From assembly GCA_000934385.1 (NCBI GenBank), contig KN880561.1, positions 1 to 64,000 on the forward strand: DNA of 64,000 nucleotides, read 5' to 3'. Each line of letters begins with the position of its first letter. Position 1 is the stretch's first letter. A program made the translations under genes and the position numbers. The stretch comes from Cylindrobasidium torrendii FP15055 ss-10. Taxonomy: Eukaryota; Basidiomycota; Agaricomycetes; Agaricales; Physalacriaceae. Below are positions 12,043-22,102 of this stretch, piece by piece. The notes under the pieces are model-generated. The model searched no databases, was not told where the DNA came from, and was given only the letters and a program-made list of their open reading frames with translations.

Positions 12043-12500
12043 TGTTGTACAGCTGTAAGCCTCCTGCAAAAAATGTCTTTAGCAACCTGATGGCGTGCGG
12101 AAAGCGTCTAGCTGCGTTCAATACGCGAGGCTTTCAGAGGGCGGAGGGCTACATCTCGGAGTTGGCCGCTCTGGCGCACTCCAATGCCGAGTGACCAGTG
12201 CGTCGTCGGTTAGCAGTTTGTATGATGAAAAGAGCACTGTAGGACTATATATGAGCTATATGTAGAATTGTACCAGTATGAGGAAACCTGAGGAAACGCT
12301 ACTCAAGCGAGCTCAAGCGTTCCAAATATGCCATTATACCAGACCTCAATGTGGTTTCGAAAGATTGCGCACCTACAAAGGTAAGCGGCACAATAGAAAA
12401 TTGGATCCAGTGTTTGCCGATTAGTATACTAGAGCTCATAAACTGCTCCGGATCCATTGCAGACGTCAGTGTAGTGTGTAATAGAGAGCAGATGTCAACG
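12043..12500. other. Short intergenic stretch before tRNA-Asp
   Basis: I see no gene here. It provides the 5' flank of the plus-strand tRNA-Asp. Confidence 0.5.
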
Positions 12501-12571
12501 TCTTTGCTAGTATATCGGTTAGTACACGCGCCTGTCACGCGCGAAAGCTGGGTTCGACTCCCAGGCAGAGA
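12501..12571 (+). tRNA. tRNA-Asp (anticodon GTC), no intron
   Basis: The 71-base cloverleaf is complete. The acceptor stem TCTTTGC pairs with GCAGAGA (one T-G wobble). The anticodon stem is CGCGC/GCGCG around the loop CTGTCAC with anticodon GTC. The T arm is CTGGG-TTCGACT-CCCAG. The D arm contains GGTTAGTAC. The internal promoter boxes are therefore present. A run of five T at 12583-12587 is a plausible Pol III terminator. An identical gene lies inverted at 16650-16720. Confidence 0.95.
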
Positions 12572-13853
12572 GCTGAGACACCTTTTTGGCCTTGAACACA
12601 ACCAGTTTGCACAATGCAGGCTGAGGGCTCCCGGCTCGTGGAAGTATTGTAATATCATATCATATATTCGAATATTAATTAGAAATTTTTGGTCCCTGGG
12701 CGTGTAAAGTGTTGGCCAGCAATTGACTGCTCAAGAAGCATCAGTAAGATAGAATCTAAGGTTCCTGAGTTATCGAGGTGAAATGAGATTCAGGCGCTCC
12801 TGGAAAGCTCTTGCTGGAGAACCTAGACTGCGCTCAGATAGATATTCATCCTCTTGCCGGATTTCATTGCACCAATGTAATGCCCTCACCACATGTAATA
12901 CACTCGTATCCGCGCTGAAAGGAACTACCTTAGTCTCAAACCCGAAATCCCCTTCGTCTGCACAGACGCAACTACTGTCCATCATACCGAATCCCCGCCC
13001 GCGAACTAACGCCCTACATCTCTCTTTAGCACGCTCCTTCACACGAAGGCTGCAGGTCCTTGTTTCGACTCTAGCATCCATCAAAGCGTCCGCGATGCTG
13101 CACCGAGCGAATGGTTGGGCTGACCACAATGGTATTCATCGCGTGCTCCTGGCCACCCACGACTTCCCCATTCGGACCACCGTCCAAACGATGCATCCTC
13201 CCCCCATCTCGCAGCATGTCCAAGGAGCTATCCGACGTTTCCGGGGAGACTTTGCCACCGGGAGAAGGTTACTGGACTGTTCTTGTGTCTGGCTCCTGCC
13301 TGGCTGTTGAATCCCTTCTGCCGTCGACCCAGACTGGACTCCTCCCCTCCACTATGACCAAGCTCCCATCCATCAATGGTATCATCCTGAATTGAGCCCA
13401 AGTGGCTGTGGGCTTCCAATTGTGCTGTTCATCACCAACCCATCGTCATTTTTTGCCGCCCGGAACAGCTTTGAGCAACATTGACGAAGCAGAAGATAGA
13501 AATGACTGAAGAGACTCCTTCAGAACATGGCGCTCGCTACCGGGAGCCAAAAGCAGTGGCACACACCATCTCGTGATCCCTCCCTAATTGATTAACGAGG
13601 TAGACTGGAGAAGCCATGACGATCCCGAGAGTTCGGTCGGCGAGGAAATGTTCAGAAATCCGAAGAAAGATTGATTGCGGGTAGCTTGTAATCGAGTGTG
13701 TCAAGCAGAGTGGGATGAAGTCCTGACGGGTGCATGCATAATGATGTCTATTTACGTACAGTGGATATGCAAGAGAGAGATGTGAATAAGTTATGGGATA
13801 CTGCGTTGAGTGTCAGAGGGAAGGGTGAGTGTGTGAAGGGAAACGCACCAACA
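12572..13853. other. Gene-poor stretch with no recognised gene
   Basis: Frames of 90-175 codons exist on both strands (for example 12783-13310 plus and 12770-13129 minus). They overlap each other, show no motif and have no clear splice continuation. I leave them uncalled. Confidence 0.4.
12583..12587 (+). terminator. Pol III oligo-T terminator of tRNA-Asp
   Basis: Five consecutive T residues lie 12 bases past the mature 3' end, the usual Pol III termination signal. Confidence 0.6.
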
Positions 13854-15073
13854 TCAGCGGCGAATAGAGATTACTGAGCGGGCCTTTTGGGCAGGATCGC
13901 GTCCGCGTGTGGTGTAGGGTGCGAGATTCTGCAAGGGGGCGAAACGTTCTGGGTCAAATGCAGGTTGCTTGGCTGGTACAGTCTTGACAATAGGTTGGTG
14001 ATTTGTGGAGTAGGTATGTGATGTGTTCGTGGACGTTGCATAGGAAGACGACGGGGACAGAGAGCGTGCACGGTGACGTTTGTTTCGGCGTCGTGAAGGG
14101 ACCTATGGTGAATGAGCAGTGGCGCAGGGACGAATGAACAGATACACACATCAAACAGCTCCTCTTCATCGTCTAGATATTCAACCGTCGGGGACGGATT
14201 GTCCGAAAAGATCATTTCGTCCTCGATGCGCGGTGAAGGGGCTGGTCCAGTAAAGAGAGGTGAGAGAGGTGGCTCGTGCGAGCGAGTGGGAGACATGTCC
14301 AGGGCAAGCGATTCAACCGAGTCCCGCCTGCCAAAGCGCATGGGGGATGGCGACCGTTCGGGATCTCCAGAGTCGACGTACGAGCGGAATAAAGAATCAT
14401 CCTCGCCGCTACTGTCTTCCTTTGGCGGTGGCGGAGGCGTGACTTCTTCTTCGGCGTACTCGATGATAACATGGTCGTGTATGTGTTGTACTTCATCGTC
14501 TGGATTTTGGACCATGAGCTTGCGTGCAGTATGCCGCTGCGTAAGCACGTTGAGATCGTGCTCTGGTGGGCGCGAACGAGAGGCAGAATGTTTCCGGATA
14601 GTGAGCGGTGTCACTGGAGGCGTCCCAGAGCCGGCTACCGGTAGTGGTGGGTGCATACGGCCCTTGCCTTTGTCCACCTTGGGTACCGCAGTCGCTGGCC
14701 CTCCATTTCCTGCTGCTGAGCCGCCGACAACCACCCAGGCGCCAGTTTGTGCATCGAAGGCCATCTGGGCGCGGGAGTCGCTTGCACTACGGCTCCTACG
14801 CGTACGAACACCCTTTGGCGCGACCCGCGGTCGTTGGGGCAATGGACGCGCGTTGTTGCCGATGTTATATGCGCTTGGTGGATTGTAGACTGAAGAGGCT
14901 GCCGAGGAACCGCTTTGGCTTGCCGTAAAGACCGTTGTAACACTGCTGCTGGTGCTAGTGCCAGTGGATAGGCCGGTTAGCGGCACGGCGGGAACGGCGG
15001 GGAGGGGGCGCCCCGTCATCCCTTGAGTATCGAGTCGCAATGACGGCCGGCGTGGGAGGGTGATAGAGGTCAT
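13854..15073 (-). CDS. Ser/Pro-rich low-complexity protein, unknown function
   Basis: Two exons. Exon 1 (15073 to 14150) starts MTSITLPRRPSLRL. It is rich in Ser, Pro and Arg, with short acidic runs (EEEVTPPPPPKEDSSGEDD) and several proline-directed SP sites near DMSPTRS and SPSPMRF. A 47-base intron (14103-14149) joins LDDEEELFD to VPSRRRNKRHRARSLSP, and the second exon ends KARSVISIRR at 13854. This ending is preferred to the read-through frame (stop near 13871) because its sequence is more protein-like. A splice acceptor (TTATTACAG) lies just upstream of the start, so a 5' UTR intron or another short exon is possible. No domain is recognised; SP sites and basic patches suggest a phosphorylated regulatory protein, which is only inference. 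Confidence 0.6.
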
Positions 15074-16649
15074 TGGCCGTGGGGTGATCGAAAGAAAGTC
15101 TGTAATAAAATGATTGTGATTATCACTTCTCCGCAAAGTGTTTCAGCTCAAGCCACACCCCACTCAAGCCGCCAATCCTGTTTCGCCGAAACCTCTCTCC
15201 AGCCTTCCGTGCCAGCACCAGCATTTAGTTTTCACCGCCAGCACCGCTCCAGAGCCGCAGAGTGGATCGTCTCCGCATGCTCGCCGCCACACTTAGTCCC
15301 CAACCTGACTCTCTCCTGTACGCTCGCAGCAGTATTCGATATTTTAGGCCTTGCTCCCCCTCTCCGATTCGCATCAATTCCGCATGTATGTCAGCGCTGA
15401 CCGAGCGCCCGAATTGCCGAGCGTGCGCATTGCACTGTTCGAACCTTGTGTTCTGCTCTTACCGTCCCTGTAACGTCGGGAATACTTCTGCGCTTCATTC
15501 AGTCTGCCTGCACCTTACCATCTGTAAGCCATCCATCCACCGTCCAAGAAGCACGTCTACTACACATCTTACATCTCGATCGTTCTCGTCCCTCGCTCCT
15601 CCTCACCCTCTCGGTCGATGCATCTGAAACACCCTCCGTAGTGCACGTATTTGGTTTTCCTAATTCAGTCCGCGGCCGTTCCTGCACTTTCCCCATCAAG
15701 ACGCACAAGCGTTCTTCCCAAACGTGTGCATCTGCTTTTGCCTAGACGTTCCTGTCCTACAGCTATACATTCCCATCATTCCCAACTCATTTGTCAATTG
15801 ACCGTTGGGGAGACCATATAAGCCATCGTTTGCGAGCAGTGTCGAAATGAATGCTCTCTGTTTACGGAGGTACATACCTACGGGGCTACGCTCTTCATGG
15901 CCTCCTAGACGCCTGTCACCCCGTCTGGGGTCGGTCAGAACACGCCGGACAGTCCTTGGATAACGGACATTGAAGAGTCAGCGCAGGGATCCCATCGCAG
16001 CAGGCGGCCAGCGCAAGCGCTCTCAAAAACCCTTAGGCATGTATGTAGACGCTAGCAACATCCATCCTCCTGTGGCGGACGCTGACTGACGTTCGGCGCC
16101 TGCGCAAAGGAACAACTAGGTAGAAGAAGCTTGACAGCAGCTTGACAGCAACAGCAAGCGCTTGCTCGAGTAGATGCATTCTACCGTCTCCGTCCCGCGG
16201 ATTGAATATTGAAGAATCGCAAAATTAGTTCATTCGCAGCACTGGGCTGCGAACGTTTTGAGCGCCCTTGAGTAAGTAGCCAAAATCTGGTCTGTAAATA
16301 CGATTCATATATGAATGTTTACTCTACTCTGTCAGCTAACTCTTGCGGCCAGTATCCCAAGGCAGTTATGGTGGCACTTTGCATCGCGGATCGTGCATCC
16401 CCCAGATACTTAGCTGCCGCCCTAGCTCCTAACATCTTGCGTCGTGAATATCTATCAGGGATATTTGCGCCAGACGATGATGATGTGCGAAGGCCTGACC
16501 AGAGCCGTAGACTCGACGTTCGTAGCACTTCCCATTGGCTGTAAACAAAATTGAGTTATGATAAAAATCAGAACTGGATTCGAGTATCGAGGTCGCACGA
16601 CCAATCTCCGAGGCATTTGTTTAGACTTGGAAAAAGTCCTCTACATCAC
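15074..16649. other. Gene-poor stretch, no recognised gene
   Basis: Pyrimidine-rich sequence at 15120-15750 supports several long shadow frames but no motif. Around 16130-16160 there is a short direct repeat (AGCTTGACAGC twice). I see no gene. Confidence 0.45.
16631..16635 (-). terminator. Pol III oligo-T terminator of inverted tRNA-Asp
   Basis: Five T on the minus strand lie 15 bases downstream of the mature tRNA end. Confidence 0.55.
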
Positions 16650-16720
16650 TCTCTGCCTGGGAGTCGAACCCAGCTTTCGCGCGTGACAGGCGCGTGTACT
16701 AACCGATATACTAGCAAAGA
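16650..16720 (-). tRNA. tRNA-Asp (anticodon GTC), inverted identical copy
   Basis: This is identical over all 71 bases to the tRNA-Asp at 12501-12571, in the opposite orientation. The flanks are not conserved beyond about five bases upstream. Downstream on the minus strand a run of five T (plus-strand A at 16631-16635) can serve as the Pol III terminator. Confidence 0.95.
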
Positions 16721-18500
16721 CGTTGTGGGACCAAGCTCTTCTCAAACCATCAAGTGTCCAACACTCAAGTACTCTGGCCCAGGTCCCACTTCCTCTCTTG
16801 AAAACGGAATGTTATCTGAATCAAGCTTAAGCCTTTCGGTGATGTCTATGTGATCGAGAAATTTCAGTAGTCAGACTATAGAGTGTTTGACTCTTGACTC
16901 GGAGGTGGTACTAGAGAGCCCCCAACCTTCGAGCCGCCGGACTGCGCACCAGTAGCCATACATGGTTCATTCCAAGATTCAAATTCACACAAGGCCTCAA
17001 GGATAGAAAATGAAACTACCTTGCCGCTTTTTTGGTTCACCACATACTCTAACTTTAGAGCTGTCCTATGCGGAAACCAGAGGGCTTCATTTTCATTCGT
17101 GTACAGTGTGTATGAGTAGTATGTAGTCAATTCAATGTGGTAGACTGTCTGGTAATTATGGCGAGTAGCTCGATGCGCGCGCGTTCTCCGGACAGTGGTG
17201 ATCGATGGCATTGTGCTTACCGATTATCGGGGTTTGCCGAACACTTCAGCATGCGTTCATTGGGTCCATTAGTAGGATGGCTTTTCATTCAATATTTGAC
17301 AGAATATTAAAGACATACGCCCAAGTAATGGAAGAATATGGTTCGACCTTCACCTAGAGCTTCTTCTGACATCTTGCTAGCAATGATCACATCTTCCCTC
17401 GCAGCATTGCGACGCCCCAGTTCTGCGAGAAGTCTGCTGTCGTTTCTTGGTCGCCGTACAATCCAGCCTTGGCGAGTTCAAACGGACGGTCGTGCTTCGG
17501 TTGTAGCTCTGCGCTCAAAGATGCCTACTTTGGAACCAGTCGCTCGACGACCGTGCTTCGATAGTGGTATTAGTACTTCCACTTCCTGGCGGATAAACCG
17601 AGCTTGTTATGCGACATTACAGCAGCAAAGCTATAGACATAGATCGTGTATGCAGTCGATGAATTGGCGTTGGCGGTACAAACATCGGATGCCCACGAAC
17701 TTCGAGCGCGACTCTTTTCCGCACTCATGCGTTGTCTTCCTTGCCCGCCATAAGTCCGGGTGTGTTGCTACATGTGAGCTGATGCCTGCCTGTATCTGAT
17801 CATCTGTGAGCGTGCCATGTGCGACTGTTCTTCATCCAGTCATACTTGAATGACTAAGCACAATGCGTGAACGACCATGAGGGGATGTACAACAGTTACT
17901 TACGACACTGGCAGATTTGTGCCCGACGAAGGTTCTGTTGGGCATGCAACCTCTTGGTACTAGCGCTGTGGCTGATGGTCTAGAGCTGTAAGCTGTGCCT
18001 CGGTTGAGGGTAATCATGGTACATCACCGAGCATCGCCAAAACAGGCCTACTGGCGGTGGCTACTGCACTCTGGAAGTCATGACAAAGACATTTCGATTC
18101 GTGCAGGTCATAAATAGCGAAAGCTCGAAGTAACAGAAGCAGGACACCATGTACGGGTAAACATGCTGAAGAGAGTCGTGAGTTAAGTTATGCGGGGAAG
18201 GAGAGAAGGGTGGGGATGCGTAGTACTGTTTACTACTATTGTACACAAGGCAAGTCCTAAGAGTCAATAATGTACATGAGATAAGGATATATCCTTTGCA
18301 TCGACAGCGTGAACGACGTCCAGAAATTTACAGATAATTTACAGGGTTCCGGCTTTGCATCGAGTAAAGACACAAAGGCAACGGGTAGAAGTACACTGCT
18401 TGAGAATGGGAAGGGAGATGTGCTCCCGGGGTAGACGCGAGGTGGATGCGCATCGAGGCTGGCCCGGGGGGCACGAGGTGTGACAGCGAGGTTAGGCGAG
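16721..18500. other. Gene-poor stretch, no recognised gene
   Basis: Frames such as 16876-17211 minus (111 codons) and 17338-17799 plus (153 codons) carry no motif and have no supporting splice structure. I leave them uncalled. Confidence 0.4.
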
Positions 18501-19046
18501 CTACTCGCCCATGAGGACAATGGGTGGCCCAAGCAATCCACCGAACGGCCCTTTGCGCTGTTCGCTGCTCGTGTTCCCATCGAACAGAAAGTCGAGTCGT
18601 CGTCCAGGGAAGAGACTGCGCCTCGACGGCTTTCGAGGGGCCCCGGGCGCTGCGGGAGGGTGTGCCGGTAGAGATGGTGGCGGGGGTGTTGTAAAGGAAT
18701 CTCTATCGATGATGGCCGACGTGGCGAGGATTGAGACCGACGGCTGTGATTGAGAGGGGGGTGATGGAGAAGGAGAGATTGGCTCGTAAGGGATGTGTGA
18801 TTTCAAGGGGGCAGTAACAACGGGGATAGGCTCTATTGATGAAAGCCATGACCTGCGCGATGGAATGCGTTTGCGTGGCGGGGTCGACGAAGATGCGGAC
18901 GGTGTTGGGTACGGCACATACCGCGTCTTGCGAGCTCTTTGAGATGTGCGTTGGTCCATGGCCGCGGTATAGCTTGATCCACGGTCACTGGGAGTGTAAG
19001 GGAAAGAGACGCGCCGAAGGGGAATGCTTGGACCTTGCAGCGTCAT
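18501..19046 (-). CDS. Pro/Ser-rich small protein, unknown function
   Basis: One open frame of 181 residues starting MTLQGPSIPLRRVSFPYTP; an in-frame ATG 17 codons upstream is possible. It is basic and rich in Pro, Ser and Arg, with segments such as PPRKRIPSRRSW, EPISPSPSPPSQSQ and PPPPSLPAHPPAAPGAP. It ends in a compact Gly/Leu-rich tail (GPFGGLLGPPIVLMGE). No domain, signal peptide or membrane segment is seen. The codon composition is more biased than the shadow frames around it. The function is not known. Confidence 0.5.
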   Translation of the reverse strand: MTLQGPSIPLRRVSFPYTPSDRGSSYTAAMDQRTSQRARKTRYVPYPTPSASSSTPPRKRIPSRRSWLSSIEPIPVVTAPLKSHIPYEPISPSPSPPSQSQPSVSILATSAIIDRDSFTTPPPPSLPAHPPAAPGAPRKPSRRSLFPGRRLDFLFDGNTSSEQRKGPFGGLLGPPIVLMGE

Positions 19047-20344
19047 GGCCCCGATATATAAGTACGATCCGGAGATCGTGATTGCTGATGATAGCATATC
19101 CGAGTGTCCTCAATTGTACTTCGGTACCTGGGGGAGATTCCGATTGAAGTTTTCCATCGTCCAGAAGTTGACATTGTAGCTTTCTATCGTCTTCATCTGA
19201 TCAGACTAGACCGACTTCTTGCACGATAGTCTGCTCCTGGTCTGCTCGCTTTCACCGAGGCAGCGCGCATGCCGTCGCAGGTCGCCTCCTCGTTGTCGCC
19301 TCGCTTCATCCTCGATGCCCGTCCGCCATGACATCACGTCCAAGCGCTGCACTGCTCTGGTCCGACACCTCGTTACCGCTCGAGTTCTGCGCTGTACGCG
19401 ACAGCGGCACCGACATTCAAAAAGGACGCGGACTTGGCCTCGAATCCGTGCCGTTATCCCCAGAGCTCTTTTTGATCCCCAACAGAGAATGTCAGCATCA
19501 GATAGGCAGAAAAGGGATAATATGTGCACCCACCAACGTGCTACAGATCCTCGTGTCATCCCTTCGTCCCAGCAGCCTCCTCTCAGATGAAATTGGGACG
19601 CTATCCACCGTCGTGAATTCGAACCCAAATGTTGACCTTCTCGTCCTCGTGACTATCGTCTATTCCTTCGTTCATGCGGTATAATTGATGTCCTGTAAAC
19701 ATACTGGATACACGGTGCCAAAGCACATGAGTGAAGGTCGATGGTGGTGGAAGGAAAGACAGCCATCGGCCGTCGCCGTCGGCATCAATGGCCAACGCTG
19801 ACCCTGCCATCGCGAAAAACCCTGGGAGATTGTCATCGAGGGCCATGCCTCGATCATGACATTACCATGTATACCATCCATGACCATTAGTCTCATCCAT
19901 TATCATAGCCGGTAATAGGATAGGATAAAGAACATATTCATGCGACTGAAATGGTCATCCTTCACATAATGGTGCTTATGGCACTGGCATTGTATGTCTG
20001 ATTAACACGGTATGATAACTACTGTTGTACTTGTTGGACCTCAAATGGACCACCTTCGTCTACTCTTAGTACCTTGTCCTAGTCATTATTGTAGTCCGCA
20101 AATAATTTGATTGTACTGGCCGTTGCACGGTAAAGATCCTGGCTGGCTAACATGTAGCGCTACCGTACATAAGCCACTTGGAGCGCAGGTGTAATCTGCC
20201 CAATTCCTTCGGTGCGAGCGGCCAAATTGTCAGTTGTTCAGGAAATCCAAATCCGTATTAGGTAGTATTTATGCATTTAATGAAATCGAATTTACTGGTA
20301 CAGAACATTCAATTGGGAAATATGTCTACTTTATTCACTAAACC
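19047..20344. other. Region between low-complexity gene and transposon
   Basis: It contains a tentative SET-like fragment (listed separately, 19328-19684). The rest (19690-20340) is AT-richer and shows no gene. It should include the 3' terminal sequence of the Plavaka element, but I could not identify a convincing terminal inverted repeat. Confidence 0.4.
19328..19684 (+). pseudogene. Possible truncated SET-domain N-terminus
   Basis: The frame starts MTSRPSAALLW and contains DIQKGRGLGLESVPLSPELFLIP. This is reminiscent of the start of Rkm/SETD6-type SET domains, where a GRGL motif is followed by an LF.IP strand. A short intron may lie at about 19490-19548. No catalytic SET motifs follow within the next kilobase, so the gene would be truncated, perhaps by events linked to the adjacent transposon. 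It may equally be a chance reading frame. Confidence 0.22.
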
Positions 20345-21914
20345 CTAATCGTCCAAAGCCGACGTACTGGGTGTTGTGCCGCCGGGAGATGCGCCCACTG
20401 GTGCCGATCCCGTGGCACGCGCCGCCGCCTTGGCTCGTTTGCGCTGGGCCGTCGCTGCCTTCAGCTTTTCAAGCATGGTTTCCCTGGGCTTCCCGTTGCA
20501 CGTCGCCTTGACCATTTTGGGTTCCATGCCACCAAAAACGCGCCTAATGATGATCAGGTGAGCCGAGAACTACTCAGTAATAACTCACTACTCACCCAGT
20601 CCACCACGCAAGGAGGTTCGCGCGGTCCTCGGCATCAAAGCCGTAGATTGATTTGGTGATATTATTGTAGAAGGTGCGGTAGTTGAAGCCGCCGGTCGAC
20701 AACGCAGTGAACACTGTGTTTGATGAAATAGCATGGGTGACCTGTTGAGCTCACATAGTGAGGGTCATTCTGTGCTGTCAATACGGTGCGTACAAGTGTG
20801 AGCGGCCAGGCAATGGCGGGAATAGTGGCCTCGCACATATTGTTGAGCTGCGCATTGCCGGAACGATGGCCAACCGGATCGTCTCCTGTGGATGAAGAGG
20901 GACCTCGAAAAATAGCTCGTCCAGCCTAGAATGAAATGAGCCCGGATCATCAAGCGAGGCAAAATATGTACCTGAACGCCCAGCTCACTCCGTGCAAAAG
21001 TCTCGGGAAAGTCTACAGGCACGCGGGGCGGCTCATTATTTGGAAAGAAAAATCTACCAAAGTCCTCGACAGTAACCTTGGTTGTACCATTCTGTAAGCT
21101 CAGGCGCTCCCTAAATGGAAGGGGAAATCAAGAAATAAATGCATGGAGTTGTGCGACAACGCACTCGGAGTCAGACCAGTCCATCGTTGCCGGACAGAGA
21201 AGTGCGCCAAATTGCGGGTGTTGGAAACCAAGACTGTGACGGTCTTTAGGCTTGTAGGGCGGATCCCAGTCGCCCCAATCGACAAGTGCTGATTTTATGG
21301 TCTTGACATCGGTGCCCCGGGCATTCGATGCCCCGCTAGACAACTATTGATCATGAGTCAAGTCGAATAAGAAATCACGGTGACACACCTCAGCCGCAAT
21401 GTTATCTATTTCGACTTGGCCGCCTTGGGTGAGCGCATCATGCAATGCGGGCAGCCGCTTGCAGAGCTCCATGTATTCATCGAGCAGGCAGTTCTCCCTG
21501 TACAACAGGGTCAGTAAGGTCACATCAAGATATACTGCAATGATGAACATACTGGTCAGTGTACTCATCGTCGCCACGCTGCGGATCGCGAGTATATCCC
21601 GCAATGAGAACCGCGCGAAAATTGGCAAAAGCATTCACTGTTCGTGCGTGGTGCGCGCCAACGCGGTGAAGCTCTGCCGTCTCAAAGAATCGGCACCTTA
21701 AATGCCACAATGAGTATCTGTACATCGATACAAGGGTTGCTTACCGTTTTGGAGGAGGGGCACTTGGCGATGTTGAACGCGACTTTGAGTGCTGACGAGG
21801 CGGCCGTGAGCGACCGCGAGAGCCCCGTGCTCGACTGGGTGAATGCATGTGACGACGCGACTGCCGACGTGAGCGGCGGTCTTGCGATGGAGAACGCGAT
21901 AGTGAGGAAGGCAT
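20345..21914 (-). CDS. DUF6698-like protein encoded within Plavaka element
   Basis: About eight exons joined by short introns. The N-terminus (MPSSLSRSPSQDRRSRRQS) is an Arg/Ser-rich tail, similar in composition to SR proteins and probably nucleic-acid-binding or nuclear. The body includes RFFETAELHRVGAHHARTVN, ENCLLDEYMELCKRL, IKSALVDWGDWDPP, then LGFQHPQFGALLCP, FFFPNNEPP, FRGPSSSTGD, and near the end TGGFNYRTFYNNI and RVFGG. The order (RG...K, GF.HP..A.LLCP, FRGPSS, FYN.I, W..VFG) resembles the Agaricomycete DUF6698 family as I remember it. Proteins of this family are common near transposons; their role is unknown. Its position inside the same unit as the transposase suggests an accessory or host-interaction function, which is inference. 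Confidence 0.6.
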
Positions 21915-22102
21915 AGTAAATACCAAAAACACACAGATGAAGACAGACAGACCCGTCTCCTCTTATACTGATGTATTATCCCACAAATGGGTATGAGTCC
22001 GTCATAGTTGCTGCGTAGTCGGGGCACCACTCAGGTGACAGTCGCGACACACCGCGACACTGCATATAGAGGCGGAACAAATTTCAGGAGTCAAAGCAGA
22101 CA

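Noticed and set aside
12783..13310. 175-codon plus-strand frame
   Set aside because: A comparable frame exists on the opposite strand and neither shows a recognisable domain.
13871..14150. Read-through C-terminus of the Ser/Pro-rich protein
   Set aside because: Splicing the 47-base intron gives a more protein-like ending with stop at 13854.
15110..15745. Several overlapping plus-strand frames
   Set aside because: Pyrimidine-rich, stop-poor sequence upstream of a minus-strand gene; composition explains the open frames.
16876..17211. 111-codon minus-strand frame
   Set aside because: No motif, no splice partners and no clear bias; kept out for lack of support.
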